Shown: piece after piece, positions 34,871 through 59,530 of the stretch
Layout: every line of letters begins with the position of its first letter
How positions within the stretch are numbered: position 1 is the stretch's first letter
Assembly: GCF_051106095.1 (NCBI RefSeq)
Contig: NC_135783.1
Location: forward strand, 184,528,947-184,592,946
Direction of reading: 5' to 3'
Length of the DNA: 64,000 bases
Source: Pogona vitticeps
Taxonomy: Eukaryota; Chordata; Lepidosauria; Squamata; Agamidae
Made by a program: the position numbers and the translations under genes
The notes under the pieces: generated by a model
Seen by the model: the letters and a program-made list of their open reading frames with translations, nothing else
Database searches by the model: none
What the model was told of the DNA's origin: nothing

Positions 34871-37199
34871 AACAAAACTCTTCCAAATGTTGAAAATGAG
34901 AAAACACCCTGCGGCTTGGTGGGAGAAGAGTGAGCAGAGTAAAAAATCTGAATTAGCCCCAGGATAGACCTGCAAGGGGAAAAAGTGAGGTGGGAGGAAA
35001 AAGAGAGAGAAAGAGAAAGGGTAATTGTTGGGAATTCGGGAGGAGGAAAAAAGAATCATGACAGCTGAGTGGAGAGGAAGACTGGGTCACTGGATGGGTC
35101 CATGGGAGGACGAGCCAAGAACAGGCATGCCTCGGTAGATGAGAAGAAGCAGCAGCGGGAAGCATGAGAGATTTAAGGGGTCCTAAATTATGCAAAGAGG
35201 ACCACCGGTGCTAGTTCTGAATTAAAATGAAATACGCAGGCAACAACAACAACAAAAGAGCAGAATAGAAAATAACTGATAAAGGAGGAAAGCACACTTA
35301 CTTCTAAATATTTTAAAGATGACGAAGGTGTGGGGGAGGAGGCATGGAACCATTGGGAGCATTGCAGGGGTTCTCCCCTCAATTTTAGCCTTCCAATGGA
35401 CAAGCTAAATCCCTACACAACACTACTCTTTATGACTTAGTAGATCATGATTAAGTTTAGAAAGTAAGGAAAAACCTACCAATGATTAATAAGAGTCTGG
35501 ACAACAAATTCATACCAGTGGCTGTGCTTTGCATGCCTGTATTTTCATTATAGCTGATGTTGCAGGCAGGTGGCCCAACTGTCTTGTTCCTGGGGCCCTA
35601 TATTTTAGGTAAATTCACATTGACCCATTTGCTGGAAGGACCTGCTTTGTAGCTAGACATTTGCAAACCTAAACATGTCTCCTCAGAGTCCAACTGAGCT
35701 GGATGGAACAATACTGCTGGGTCAGCAGGCACAGGACCGCCTTCCCCTAGCCGCCCCCAGGGTGTGCTTCTGGATCAGGCTTTTAGTACCACGGCAAACA
35801 ACAGTCACAGAAAGATGTATTCTCAGTATAACAGTTATGAATGGCACACTAGAAAGAGGACTTGTGAATGATAACAGCACATGCAAATCTTAGCACAGGA
35901 CAGGCTCTTGCCCATCGAAGTAAGAATACAGAAAGCTTCTCTGTGTGTCTCGTAAGTTGGCAGCAAATTCAGTGCCTTGGGTCCCAATGAAAACGAAAGA
36001 ACGGCTCTCTCAAACAGAGAAACCAAGGCTTGCATTCAAAGACACCTGAACCACTAGGGTGTTGATTTGGAGAAACTGTTTTTTTTGTTTGTTTGTTTGT
36101 TTTTTGTTTTTGCAACCTAGCATGCTGCTTGTAGTTTGTTTGGCTAGGAATGACATTTCTGGGCTAGACTATTTAACACTAACCAATCATTCCTTTCCTG
36201 CCTCTGAATTCAAAGAGAGCTTCGCCTCTTTGTTCTGTTCTCTTTCCCTCTCTTTAGTCTGTTGAAATCTCTTGATGAATACAGTACATTATTGAATGAT
36301 ACAGTACATCATTGTTTCAAATCTCACTCCTAAGACCACTTCTCTTGTGACACCCCAGTTCGCTTCCAACGTTTGCAGCCTTTTATTCTACTGGTGTAAG
36401 AGGCTTTATCCTCATCTAACCACACAGAACTACCCTATATTTACCTACCTGGTGTAAATGAAATAGAATTGTACTGTTGCTGTACTGTTTCATCCTTAAG
36501 GTGACAAAATGCAATGGTGTAGCTAATCAAGGATGTTGGAAGTAATTTTTTATAAGGAGGGAGAAAAAATGTCATAGTGGCATGTTACCACAATTTGTGC
36601 ACAAAGTACATGCCATTACAACTCAGTGGCCAGAATCCTATTGTTTTCATACACTCTCATAACTAAAGCAGCATAAATTGAATTGAAGCAAGGAGTGGTT
36701 TAGGAATACAAAGCAGGGACTCCTTCATTAGCAGTACTTTGCTGTTACAGTTTATACTGTTGTCCTTAATGCTAGTGTACGTAAGGGATACAACTATGGC
36801 CAGTGTGTCTGTGTCCAATGTATGAAATTTAGGATTGTGAAGGTTGGTGGGGGAACTCATGCGTCCCCTGCCTAGGGCTAGTAGACTCTCTAAATAAATA
36901 TAGAATGAACACAAGAGGTCGCTGTATATTCTAGAATCCTTCCGTTTTCCTAAGCTTTTTTTTTAATTCTTAGGATCGTATTAAAAAGGATGAAATAGAA
37001 AAGCATACAGTAAATTAATGCATAAAATTAATGAATACATCCTGTGCCCTCTACGCACACGCGCTCACTCCTTGAGAAATATCTCCCCTCCCTCAGTGGG
37101 CCCTTATCAGTTTTAGAAAAAGCAAGGATAGCTGTTTGGGTCAAAAACAACAACAAAAATTCGAATGGCAGAATCCATGCAGTCCTAACGTCCGATCCA
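34871..37199. other. Intergenic, no gene seen
   Basis: AT-rich DNA upstream of the FTCDNL1 CpG island. It has a T-rich tract near 36076-36110 and no convincing exon, RNA gene or well-preserved transposon. Confidence 0.45.
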
Positions 37200-37857
37200 T
37201 GAGAGGCGCAGACGAAGACAGCCTTTCCTGTCTCTGTGACTTTGGCAGGCGACCCCCCCCCCTGCGCTTTTCCGGACACCCGCCGTTTCCCCAAGGGCGC
37301 GTCTGCAGCAAGAGCGAGGGGCGGCGTGGCCGCGTGGCACAAACCCCGCGCGCGCGCGGCAGGGAGCGCACCCTTTCCCCGAAAGAGAGAGAGAGAGACC
37401 GAGAGGCGCGCGCCAAGTTTCCCCGGAAAGGGCGGGAAGGAGACTCCAGCTCTTTCTGAAGGCGGGGCGGGAGCCCGTGCGGGACAGGGTGGGGGGAGAG
37501 ATAGAGGCCACGTCTGCGCGTGGGAGCCGCCTCCTCCTCCTCCTCCTCCTCCTGCCCGGCCTCTGTATTTCTGGCCGCTTGCTGCGTGATCTGCTCGGGA
37601 CCAGAGGCAGGGACTTCTCCCGCGACCGTGCAAATAGCAGGAGCACCCCCCCATTCCACCCCCCCAAGTGGCTCAACAGGTTGGAGAAACGCACTCGTGC
37701 CCTTGGCGAGCAGAGGCCCTGCCGGGCTTTGCCTTTTGGGGGGAGGGGGGTTGGCCCGCCTTCTTCGGGGCTAAGCTGCGTCCGGTTTTGGGATTTTAAC
37801 GCCTCAGCCGGTCCTTTGCTCCTGGTTGGAGAGCGTGAGCACTTCCTTTCTTTGTAG
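37200..37857 (+). promoter_or_regulatory. FTCDNL1: CpG island and probable non-coding first exon of FTCDNL1
   Basis: A GC- and CpG-rich segment with a CCT microsatellite (about 37530-37553) lies 2.3 kb upstream of the first FTCDNL1 coding exon. A donor-like TTGTAG/GTGAGC occurs at 37857/37858. The first coding exon has only an 8-base leader after its acceptor, so an upstream non-coding exon is required and this island is the natural source. The long open frames here on both strands are effects of base composition. Confidence 0.5.
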
Positions 37858-38278
37858 GTGAGCTTATTTGGGCCTCCGACAGCCAAAGAGGATAGGAGCT
37901 GTATAAAAATAAGAGGTTGGAATATGTTTTTCAAAGGGGGGGGCAATGATAAGTAAGAAATCTTACACGTATTTGTTTGGCTGTGAGACCCACTGCATTC
38001 CGTGTGTTTTAAGGACAGCGGCTCGATGTGGCAGGGAGCTTGTGTAACAGCTGTGGTGCCATGGATCCTAGCCGCCAGGAGCTTCCAAAACAACACTGCA
38101 TAATGAATATAATGCATGACTATAATGGATGGTAATGGGATTGGCATATACATTTTTATCAGATGGGGAATGCTTTCTATAAGGAGAGCTAAAATGTGGC
38201 AGCAGTAGCAGAAGTGGTGCAGTTTTTCAAGTTCTCCAGTTATCTTTGTCATGCAAAACGTAACACGCATTAGAAGAT

Positions 38279-39060
38279 GCATTTATTTATTTAAAATACT
38301 TAGATGCTCCTAAAAGAATCTAAGGTAGCTTACAGTATTAAAAGAAACAATATTGAAAACTAAAACAATAGATTTTTAAAATATTAAAAAAGAAACAAAT
38401 ATTGAAATAAAACTTGTAAGTGAAGACAGTATCAAAAACACATTAAAAACAACAGAGATACAATAGTCCCTTAAAAAACACACACAACTAGTCACCCAGT
38501 TATTAAAAGAAAGCCTGCCTCAAGAGAAAAGTCTTTGCTTGCAAGAGGACAGCAACATGAGGCCAATTTGGCCTCCCATCAGATGGCGTTCCAGAGTCTG
38601 GGAGAAGCAACAGAGAAGGTCCTTTCCTGTGTCCCTCACCAAGACGCCTGTGAACGTGTTGGGACTGAGAGAAAGTCTAAAGCCAGGTCTGGCTCATCAA
38701 GGGAGATACAGTCTTTCAGATAGGTTGGGCCCAAACCATTTAGGAGGCACTGTAAAACAGAGCCTCCCGTATCCATCCCAGAGAGATGGCCCGGAAGGAT
38801 ACTAGGGTTGATGGTATCAAAAGCTGCTGAGAGGTCCAGTTGAATTAAGAGACACACACACTTCTGTCCAGTTCCTGGTGTGAGTCATTCACCAAGGCAA
38901 CCCAAGCTGTCTCATAGGCAAGCCTGAAGCCAGACTGAAATGGATCTAGATAATTTGTCTAATCCAGGAACCTCTAGAGCTGAAAAGCCATGACCCATTC
39001 TAGCACCTTGCCCAAGAACAGAAGATTTGAGAGTGGCCAATGATTATTCAATATCATGGG
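38279..39060 (-). mobile_element. L2-like LINE fragment
   Basis: On the minus strand the translation shows FLGKVLEW, DPFQSGFRLAYET, then LDLSAAFDTINPSIL (a reverse transcriptase block) followed closely by carboxy-terminal motifs (LGPTYLKDCIS, then SQTLERHLMGGQIG) and a long A/T-rich 3' region to 38279. RT and carboxy-terminal parts are nearly adjacent, so a piece of ORF2 between them is missing. Confidence 0.6.
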
Positions 39061-39131
39061 ATCCGAGGAGAGCTTTTTTTAGCCATGTTTTTACTACTGC
39101 TTCCTCTACATCTGCTGGGATCCTACTCTGC

Positions 39132-39245
39132 TGCAAGAAACACAAAATTGGGTGGAATAGCTAATACCTTGGAAAACAGAAATAAAATGTACAAAGATCT
39201 TGATAAGCTTGAGCACTCAATTGAAAACAGTGGAGGCCTCACTGT
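39132..39245 (+). mobile_element. CR1-like LINE RT fragment
   Basis: Translation gives GIANTLENRNKMYKDLDKLE, matching the IA..ED...IQ.DLDKLE pattern of CR1-type reverse transcriptases. It is very short. Confidence 0.35.
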
Positions 39246-39711
39246 AGTGAGTCCGTAGATGGTCAATCAGCTTTGAGTGAGTAATTGCAATATGTTTGAT
39301 AGTCAAAATATCAACCTAGTAACAAAATAGCTATGTGGTGCATAAGTAAACATTGGGTAGAACTTTCTAATAGGATCACAAATAGCAATAATACTAAAAT
39401 AGTAATACAGTGTGTAGTGTGGCCCATTGCAATCTCCAAGTGCTCACTAAGTTCATGTAGAATTGTATATACAGTAAATCATTTGGCATAGCATGCCAGA
39501 TGATTTACATACACAACTTGTAGGTGAATGTTGACCTAGAAGTACAGTACCGGTAAGTTTTTCCCTCCCCCCTAGGAATTTTTCCAGGCACTAAGGCAGA
39601 CTTCCCCAGCCTGCCTGCTTATAGATGTGTTGAACTACTATAACACCTAGGTTATAGCTTATGAGAGCTGGAGTCTAACACATCTGGAAAACACTTGCTT
39701 AAGGAATATTG

Positions 39712-39929
39712 TGCTAGCTGGATAGCTTAGTGGCTTAGGTATCTGACTGATTGGGAGTTCAACTTCGCACTGTTCCTCCTGAGAGAAGAGCCAGCCTGTG
39801 TGGCCTTGAGCAAGCTGTGCAGTCCCAGGGCAACCCTAGAAGAAGGGAATGATAAATGACTTCTGAGTATTCTCTGCCTGGAAAAGCCTGAAAAGGGTTG
39901 TCATGTCAGAACTGACTTGATGGCACACT

Positions 39930-39980
<51 letters not shown>
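39712..39980 (+). mobile_element. tRNA-derived squamate SINE with (ATG)n tail
   Basis: The head has an A-box-like TAGCTTAGTGG and a B-box-like GGAGTTCAACTT, as in Pol III promoters from tRNAs. The body ends GACTTGATGGCACAC, similar to the BovB-related tail of Sauria-type SINEs, followed by an ATG microsatellite (39930-39980). Confidence 0.7.
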
Positions 39981-40128
39981 TTGTTGAAGGACCTCATGGA
40001 GTGACTGAAGGCAGTTGCCTCTTATTAAGTGAGTTAGGGCTGTTTGACTGCTCTTTGAATGTGTCCATAACCATGTTGTAGAATTAAGGAGGATTTCTTA
40101 CACATTTGCTTTTCTTTCAGCAGTAAGA

Positions 40129-52527
<12,399 letters not shown>

Positions 52528-54366
52528 CAGGTGAACATTCTGCTCCTTACCACTCTGAAGCTTTCTTTTGGAGGAAGGGACAAATGGGCCTGGTGGAACC
52601 AGGGCATCCCTCTGTATTTCTTTTTTTTAATGGTTGTAAACTCCAGTGCTGTCTCAAGCGGTCCTGCTGCCCTGTGGCAGGAAGAGAAATCCCAACCGTA
52701 GGGGAGCACGGAGGACTTTGGGGCATTTCTTGCTGCTGTCGGTGGATGCTTCTTAGTTGGATGTGGTCTGAGGATCCGTGGGGGTAAAAATACAATAGAG
52801 AGGGGCGTCCAAAAACAAAGGAAAAAGGTGCCACTCCTCTAAGAAGCAGCCAAACTACGCGGAGAGGAAGAAGCCTGTGCTGCAATCTGCAAAGAGTGGA
52901 TGCCATCTTCTACCTGATGCCCAGCTTGGCCCAGCTCTAACAGAATCAAAACAATAAGTAAGAATTATACACTGTGCCATAGCTTTTGCTTTCCCAAGTT
53001 CTGATTCATTACCAGTTCTGCTACATGCATTGCCAGTGGTTGTCTGAACAGTTTGTGCAAATGGAATGTCTCCACTTCTCACAACTGATTCTGGGCTCAA
53101 AACTGGGCCATCCGGTCACAGAGCACTGGCTGTGGTTGGTACTGAACCTGTATTATTCATGCATGGAGCCTAGAGATGCCCTGGAAGTTGCTGAAGCACC
53201 GTGGTATGGGCTGCAGTACCTATCCACACTTACTCAGGAATAAGTCACATGGCACATAATGGGACTTCGCTCCATGAAAGTGTTAGTGAGATTGTGGTGT
53301 TAGATACAGCGTGCTGAAACACGAAGTCCCCTATTTAAATCTCACTGACCCATGTATTCAGTATACAAGTAGGTGGGTGCCTCTTGCCCTCAGTGGTCCT
53401 CATCCGAGGTATTAGAGGAACAATTGCCACTTACTTGACAAGGTCATGGTGACAGATTAATGGGGCAATGAATGTGACATGGCTGGAATAATTTTAAGTG
53501 CTGCAATAATAAATGTTAAGTGCTGGAATAATTTTAAGTCGTGTGTCATGTTTAGCATTATCTGGTTCAGCATCAAGATACTGGAGAGGAATTTCTTGTT
53601 TTCAAGATTTCATACATTTAGGCCCGGTATTTAGAGGAACTGTCGGTGGGGACACGATGAAGCAGTGTTCCGACAGCTCCAGGATGGAGCTAAGACGGTC
53701 AAGCTGTGCTAATGATGTTTTGGGAAGCTGGAGAGAACAGATGTGCTTATCAAACACTGCTAACGAGCTTGTTTATCCATACCTGAACTTTTCATGACAG
53801 GACACTTGAGTAGGAAGGATTTCACATGCTTCTGTCCCTCTTCAAAGCAGGTGAACTTATAATAGGCTGTGATTTATTGGTACAAACAGCAAAAATGTAT
53901 AAAGACAGCTTATTTCACTCAGTAGGCATTTGGGCTTTTACCATGACTTGTGAGCCATGCCATCAGCCGTTCTCGCTATTGGCTGCGAGAACGGTCAGTT
54001 ACTCATTAAATTTGTCTCCTTACAAGCACACCTGGGACTTGCCTGTCCTTTCCTTGGGACCCCCCCTTAAATCCTGCTCCCATTAAATCTGGGTTGGAGG
54101 GGATACAGATCTCATCAGGCTAGTGGCATTTAGACGAGCAGATTTCTTCATGCTGGCTTATTCCTCAAGTAGCTGAACACTGTGTAACAAATCAGTGGCA
54201 TGCTCTGTTCAACAAAAAAAAGAGAAACAACTGGAGATATTTCATGGACAGTTAGGAAGCTGCTGCAGCTGCTCTCAGGTCTGTTGCCAAAGCTTACATT
54301 TCTCGGGGATTTCATCCACCAGAGGGCAGCAGTGATGCTACTGTGGTAGAAATCATCTTTTCCAAC
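52528..54366. other. Downstream flank of FTCDNL1
   Basis: Probably the 3' UTR up to about 53.5 kb, then intergenic DNA. No further exon or recognisable transposon was seen before the DIRS-like element. Confidence 0.4.
53508..53513 (+). terminator. Candidate poly(A) signal for FTCDNL1
   Basis: A canonical AATAAA lies about 0.98 kb after the FTCDNL1 stop, with no recognised transposon between stop and signal. Its use is inferred. Confidence 0.35.
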
Positions 54367-55614
54367 AATGGTTCTTCTTCGTGATCTCTGTGAATGCACA
54401 CTAATGGGTTTAATCTGCACCTGCGCAGAGGTCTCCAGAATATTCTAGAGCTCAAACGTGCGTTCACCAGGACCTGCTCCCTTACCACTCATGGTCCACC
54501 CGTCCTGGCGATTACCTCAGTTCCTACATCCATCCTGACCTTCCCCTTCCTCCACCACAGTGGTCCCTGCACATCGTTCTTCATCGCCTTTTGTTACCAC
54601 CCTTTGCGCCTCTTGCCACCTCTTATGAACGTCTACTCTCCTTTAAAGTGTTGTTTCTAGTTGCTATCACATTGGTCCGTAGGGTGACTGAACTTGCAGC
54701 CCTACAAGTAGACCCTCCGTTCCTGCAATTTCATCCAGATAAGGTCACGATGTATCCAGACATCCCCTTCCTCCCTAAGGTTGTTTCCAAATTTCATGTC
54801 CGTCAGCCTATTGTCCTCCCTACCTTCTTCCCGTCGCCAGCAACGGATCGCAGGCGAGCTCTCTCCACCTTCTAGATGTGAGAAGAGCTCTGGCATTCTT
54901 TGTCAAAACAACTGCCCCCTTTTGGAAGTCTAAGAGACTTGTTTGTTTCTATCCATTTGCCACATAGAGGGACACATGTATCTCCTTAAACCATCTCACA
55001 ATGGATTGTTCAGACCATAAGCCTCACATATCAGCTTGCTCAAAAGCCTCTGCCTGCACAGATTAAGGTTCATTCCACAAGAGCAATAGCTGCTTCCATG
55101 GCTTTTCTGCGAGGTGTACTATTTCAGATGTTTGCAAGGCTGCTACTTGGTCCACTCCATTGACATTTGCATCCCATTATCGTTTGGATGTAAGGGCCAA
55201 GGCAGATGCGGCTTTTGGTTGTGCAGTCTTGTCCTCAGTCTTGCCATGACGTCCCTCCATTTGTGAGGCAAGCTTGTTAATCAATTAGTGTGCGTTCACA
55301 GAGACCACAAAGAAGAAAGAGAGGTTACTTACCTGTAACTCTGGTTCTTCAAGTAGTCATCTGTGAATTCACACTTCCTGCCCGTCCTCCCCTCTGTCCG
55401 TCACATCTGTCTTAATGTGCAGCGGCGGGCTGTTGGGAACTGAGGTAATTGCCAGGACGGGTGGACCACGTGTGTTCAGGCGGCAGGTCCTGGCAAACGC
55501 ATGTTTGAGCTCTAGAATATTCCGGAGAGCTCTGTGCAGGCGCAGATTAAACCCATTAGTGTGAATTCACAGATGACCACTCAAAGAACCGAAGTTACAG
55601 GTAAGTAACCTCTT
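54367..55614 (+). mobile_element. DIRS-like tyrosine-recombinase retroelement, broken
   Basis: Long inverted arms, about 54370-54534 and 55434-55590, share CATTAGTGTG, GCGCAG, TCTAGAATATTC-type and GGACGGGTGGACCA blocks. A further inverted pair (about 55320-55372 and 55560-55612, with GGTTACTTACCTGTAAC and its complement) forms the complementary region typical of DIRS elements. Between them the translation shows VRRVTELAALQVD and, further on, an HSTRAIAAS-like block, both patterns of DIRS tyrosine recombinases. No reverse transcriptase is seen. The element is an old, internally reduced fossil with several breaks. Confidence 0.65.
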
Positions 55615-56140
55615 TGTTTTGCTTGTTACTCTTTGTTTGGCCATCCAGTGGCTAACGCAGAGATTGTGCAACCTGGAAAATGTTTTGTAATTTATCTAAT
55701 AAAGTTTGTCACAGTGTTGCTGTTACTGATACGTACTTGTTACCACTCAGTTTTTGTGTAATGCAATAGTCTCTGTTTATTTTAAAAAATTGTGTGTGTA
55801 GCTTAGTAACTGGTACTAGTTGCTTTATTCCCAAGAACCAAATTTTATCAGCCGGATGTGTAGTAGTAGGGCCAGGATCAGGAAATTCTGTTTTAAAACT
55901 CAGGCCTGCCATAGAAGCATTGGTGGACTTCATATAAGTTGCTTTGTCTTAGCTTTGTGTCATGTGCAACATTTTAAAAATAGTAATTTCTTCATATGCT
56001 CATTCTGCTTTTCAATTTGCTTTCTGGAAACATCTTCAGCAAAGCACTTACTAATTCAAATGATTGTGTCATTGTCATGGGCGTGTCTACCAACAATGTG
56101 ATACGTAGATGGTAGTGTATTGCTTGCACATGATTTAAAT

Positions 56141-56583
56141 CAGGCTTGTCCAACCTGCAGCCCAGGTCAGCTCGTCATGCGGCCCAGTGCAATTTTTTAT
56201 TTTTAAAGAAATTCCAAAGTTTCAAGTTACACTGCCGGCACTTGCGGCCGGAATGTGCCCGGGGCATGTCACAACAGTAGAGGGGGAGAGAGGGAAGGAA
56301 GGAAGGAGTGGGAGGGGAGGGGACAGGGGGGCTGCGTGACTGCATTGCGCCATCCCTGTCAACAGGTGGACCCCCTCCCGGCCCCATAAAGCCGCCGGAG
56401 TCGAAGCTGGCAGCCTCTGCTGTGTGAGATCGCAGCTGCCGGTAAGCGCTCTTGGAGCGGGGCTGCGGAGGACGGCTAGGGCTGCCCCCCCCCCATGCGG
56501 CCCAAACCAAATGTATGTGCGGCCCAAACCAAATTTTCATCTTCTAATGTGGCCCAGGGAAGGTGAAAGGTTGGACACCCCTG
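56141..56583. mobile_element. hAT-like element with perfect 8-bp target duplication
   Basis: Inverted ends CAGGCTTGTCCAACC and GGTTGGACACCCCTG are flanked by identical atttaaat at 56133-56140 and 56584-56591. The body has CGGCCCAAACCAAA repeats near its right end. No transposase. Confidence 0.8.
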
Positions 56584-56734
56584 ATTTAAATGGTCTCCAA
56601 ACATTAGTCAATAGTATATGTAGTGAACATAGTCTCAAAATCAGTGTTAAGGCCCTGTTCGGGGTAATCTGTGAAAAGCAAGCAGCTCAAAAGATCCAAA
56701 ATAGAAGTGCCTTTTTACTGATTTCACTTTAACA

Positions 56735-56930
56735 TGATGACCGTGGAGGTGAGCCCCAGCGGTCACAATGGATGAGGTGATTGGGCGGGGGAGGCAGCAG
56801 CAGCAGCAGGAGAGATGGAGGTGGAGGAACAGTTGCCCATTGACTGCTCCTCCACCTCCACCAAGGGTCAAAATTAGGAGGTTGTCATACATTGGGGGGA
56901 GGGGTCAAATACATGGTAAAATACGGTAAA
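56735..56930. mobile_element. Possible remnant of the TGTATTTTTCC-type MITE
   Basis: The right end TACATGGTAAAATACGGTA resembles the terminus of the elements at 7942 and 20860. The core has complementary GTGGAGGAACAG and CTGCTCCTCCAC blocks. The left end is not convincing. Confidence 0.3.
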
Positions 56931-58825
56931 TACACTTTCTCCCCTCCTTTGACTTTCCCCTTCTGAGTTCCCCATATCTGTTCCAATGGGTCTCCCAGCC
57001 ATCCAGAGCAGATTAAGAGGGGCCGCAGGGGGTGGGGAGGAGAGCATTCCTTGGCTACAACCCTTTTTATTGAACAAGGCTAATGATTTCTTTGTTTTCT
57101 TTGTCCAAAAGCACATTGGGGGTTTTTCAAAAGGAGGGACTAAGAAGAGAGAGAATTCAGTGTTACTGGGGGGATTTTTACAAGAACTGCAAAAGTTTTA
57201 AATTGTTCTGTTGTTTGGCCTTAATTACAGAATCGAGTGTTGTTGTTTTTATAAAAAACCTTCCCTCCAAACAGGAATTTTAGATATAATTTGAGAAAAG
57301 CAATTTTCTTAGCATTTGTACAGTATAATCTGTAACTAGATAGCGGTTCCTCACCTTACAATTTTACTGCTGCTTCAAGTTAATGTTGTTTTCATGTTGC
57401 TGCACTTGGGACAATTACTTTTTAAGAAGCCCTAGATCAACAATCTCTTATTTTGTATCCTGCACCTTGGCAGTAGTTCAGGGGCAACAGGGAAGGTTTG
57501 TTTTGGTCCTGCCTCGTTAAGCCATGGGCTCCTGAGAAGGGGCAGCCAAACGGCTAAGTGTCCTTTAAAAAAAAAGGAATCTAAACAAAACACAGAGGTG
57601 TTCTAGCCTTTTTATAAGATCAGTCTCTCTGATAGAAAGATGTGCCACTATCTACTGCATACTGAAATGTGTACCCCCTAGGCAATAGTCCTGTAGGTCG
57701 TAGGATTCACTGTTGATCTCATCTTGGCACAGGGACGCATGGGCCATATGCCAATTAATTAGATTAAGAGGGCAGCCGAAAATTGCCCGTTGAGCATTGG
57801 TGCGAGGTGGCGTGTGTGTCACTGTATGGTTGAAAGCCAGAATTGGAGGTCATTCCTTCCCAAAGCCATGTGCTGTCGGCTACACAGAAAGGATTATGCT
57901 GGAGACAGGTCAAATCATTGCTGGTTTTAAGGTGGAAGCAGAAATAGGTCAAGATTAGCGCGCAACATATGTGAAAATGCACTGCACTAGATCATGAGAT
58001 GGCTGTCGTTCCACCCGTAGTGCGTATGGCATGGCACGTGCAAGGATGGGTATCTGTACTGAGATGCTTACAGTCTAAATATTTTACATATGGGAAGACA
58101 ACTGAAGGGGGGCTGGGATGTGGAGAAGAATACTTGGCATTACTTGGGTTCGGCTGCATTTGGGCTGCCTTCCCAGTCTGGGCCCTCTAGGCTTTATTGC
58201 ACTGCAGCTTCCACTTTTTTTTTCCTGGGGATAATGGGAGTTGTAGCCAAAGAGATCTGTTGGGCCCTCAATTGAGAATTCTTTCCAGCAAAGTTGGGAA
58301 AAGAGGCTATGAATGTGACGCCTGGGAATCCACTAGCAAAGAGGAAGCAGATCCACTACTACTGATCAAAGGTGAATGCTGAGTTGAACTAGAGGCTCGT
58401 GCATGCCTTTCTGTGCCTTTTGACTTAAGTGCAAGCCTTTTATTTGCAGAACAGCCCTCGCACTGGGTTTGGCTAATAAATAAATTGCAATAATTTGGGG
58501 TCATGATGGCACAGGCATGTGAAAGATGATCTAAAGCTTGATTAACAAAGCATGGTGATAGTTTTTACTAAGAACTTTAAAATAATATTTGAAGCAAGGA
58601 CTTACATTATGAACATATTTATCCATAACATGTGTGTTTGTCTGGCCGATCTGTTTTCCCAGGCTTTTCTGGGGAGGGAGAGGGTGTCTGTGAAGGGTGG
58701 GATTCTGAAGCTGATACGATGGAAGAACTCTTTTCCTGGAACAGAATCAGTTGTAAGTGTTCTTGTTTGATCATCTTACCAAATCTGAAACATGTGCTTA
58801 GAGATTAGTGATTAATGTTGCTTTA

Positions 58826-58877
58826 ATATATATATATATATACTGTGTGTGTATATATATATATACTATATATATAG
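58826..58877. repeat. (AT)n microsatellite
   Basis: Runs of AT broken by a short GTGTGT block. Confidence 0.9.
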
Positions 58878-59260
58878 GAGGGGCAGGAGAAAGGGAAGAA
58901 GGGAGGGGAAGACTGGTACTAATTTTCAGACTAATGGGAAAGCAACAGAGCACAAGAGTAATGGGCCAATGTCTTTGGTTAAAATACAATGTGGTGTGCC
59001 TTGTAGAGCACAGTATTTGAAATCATTGATCAGGATATATGTGTGATGCTGAGAACTGGGATCTTTCCCAATAGCTAAAGAATCTGACGCATTTCCAGAC
59101 TAGAGATATGCAGATGTGGTTGTGTTTTTTTTTTACTATAGTTCCCAGAATTCCCCAGGCTTCTATGCTCCATGGGGAATTCTGGGGGCTGTAGTGTGTC
59201 TCTATCAGACTATCCTTATGAAGTGTTTGAATTACTTCACATATGTGTTCATTGAACATA

Positions 59261-59290
59261 GGAGGAGGAGGAGGAGGAAGAAGAAGAAAT
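59261..59290. repeat. (AGG)n/(AAG)n microsatellite
   Basis: Purine triplet repeat beginning AGGAGGAGG and grading into GAAGAAGAA. Confidence 0.85.
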
Positions 59291-59408
59291 ACGGTCTCGC
59301 CTTGGCACCCACATACTCCCTTGACCCATGTGCCTGCACATTTACTATAGGTGTGAAACTCCCCTATGATATGTAAGAGCTTCTCCATTCCAGTGGGAGC
59401 TTTGAGCA

Positions 59409-59530
59409 GAGCTGGAAGGGACCCTATGGATCACTGAGTCCAGCCCCTGTCAAAGAAGCACCATAGGGAATCGAACTCCCAACCTCTGGCTCCACAGGCA
59501 GGTGCCTAGACCACTGAGCTATCCTGCAGT
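59409..59530 (-). mobile_element. tRNA-derived SINE
   Basis: The minus strand begins GGATAGCTCAGTGGTCTAGG (A box) and GGGAGTTCGATTCCCTATGG (B box) and ends near GGGTCCCTTCCAGCTC. It is the best-preserved copy of the family at 42716-42846. Confidence 0.65.

Larger units (their letters stand above)
56931..59408. other. Intergenic, no gene seen
   Basis: Mixed AT-rich sequence with scattered MITE-like fragments (for example near 59145-59200) and microsatellites. I found no coding exon or RNA gene. Confidence 0.45.

Noticed and set aside
37185-38282. Long minus-strand open frame over the FTCDNL1 CpG island
   Set aside because: Several overlapping frames on both strands are open here, all rich in Arg, Pro and Ser. 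This is the expected effect of high GC content, with no homology seen.
39929-39980. CRISPR-like short repeats
   Set aside because: This is a plain ATG trinucleotide microsatellite at a SINE tail.
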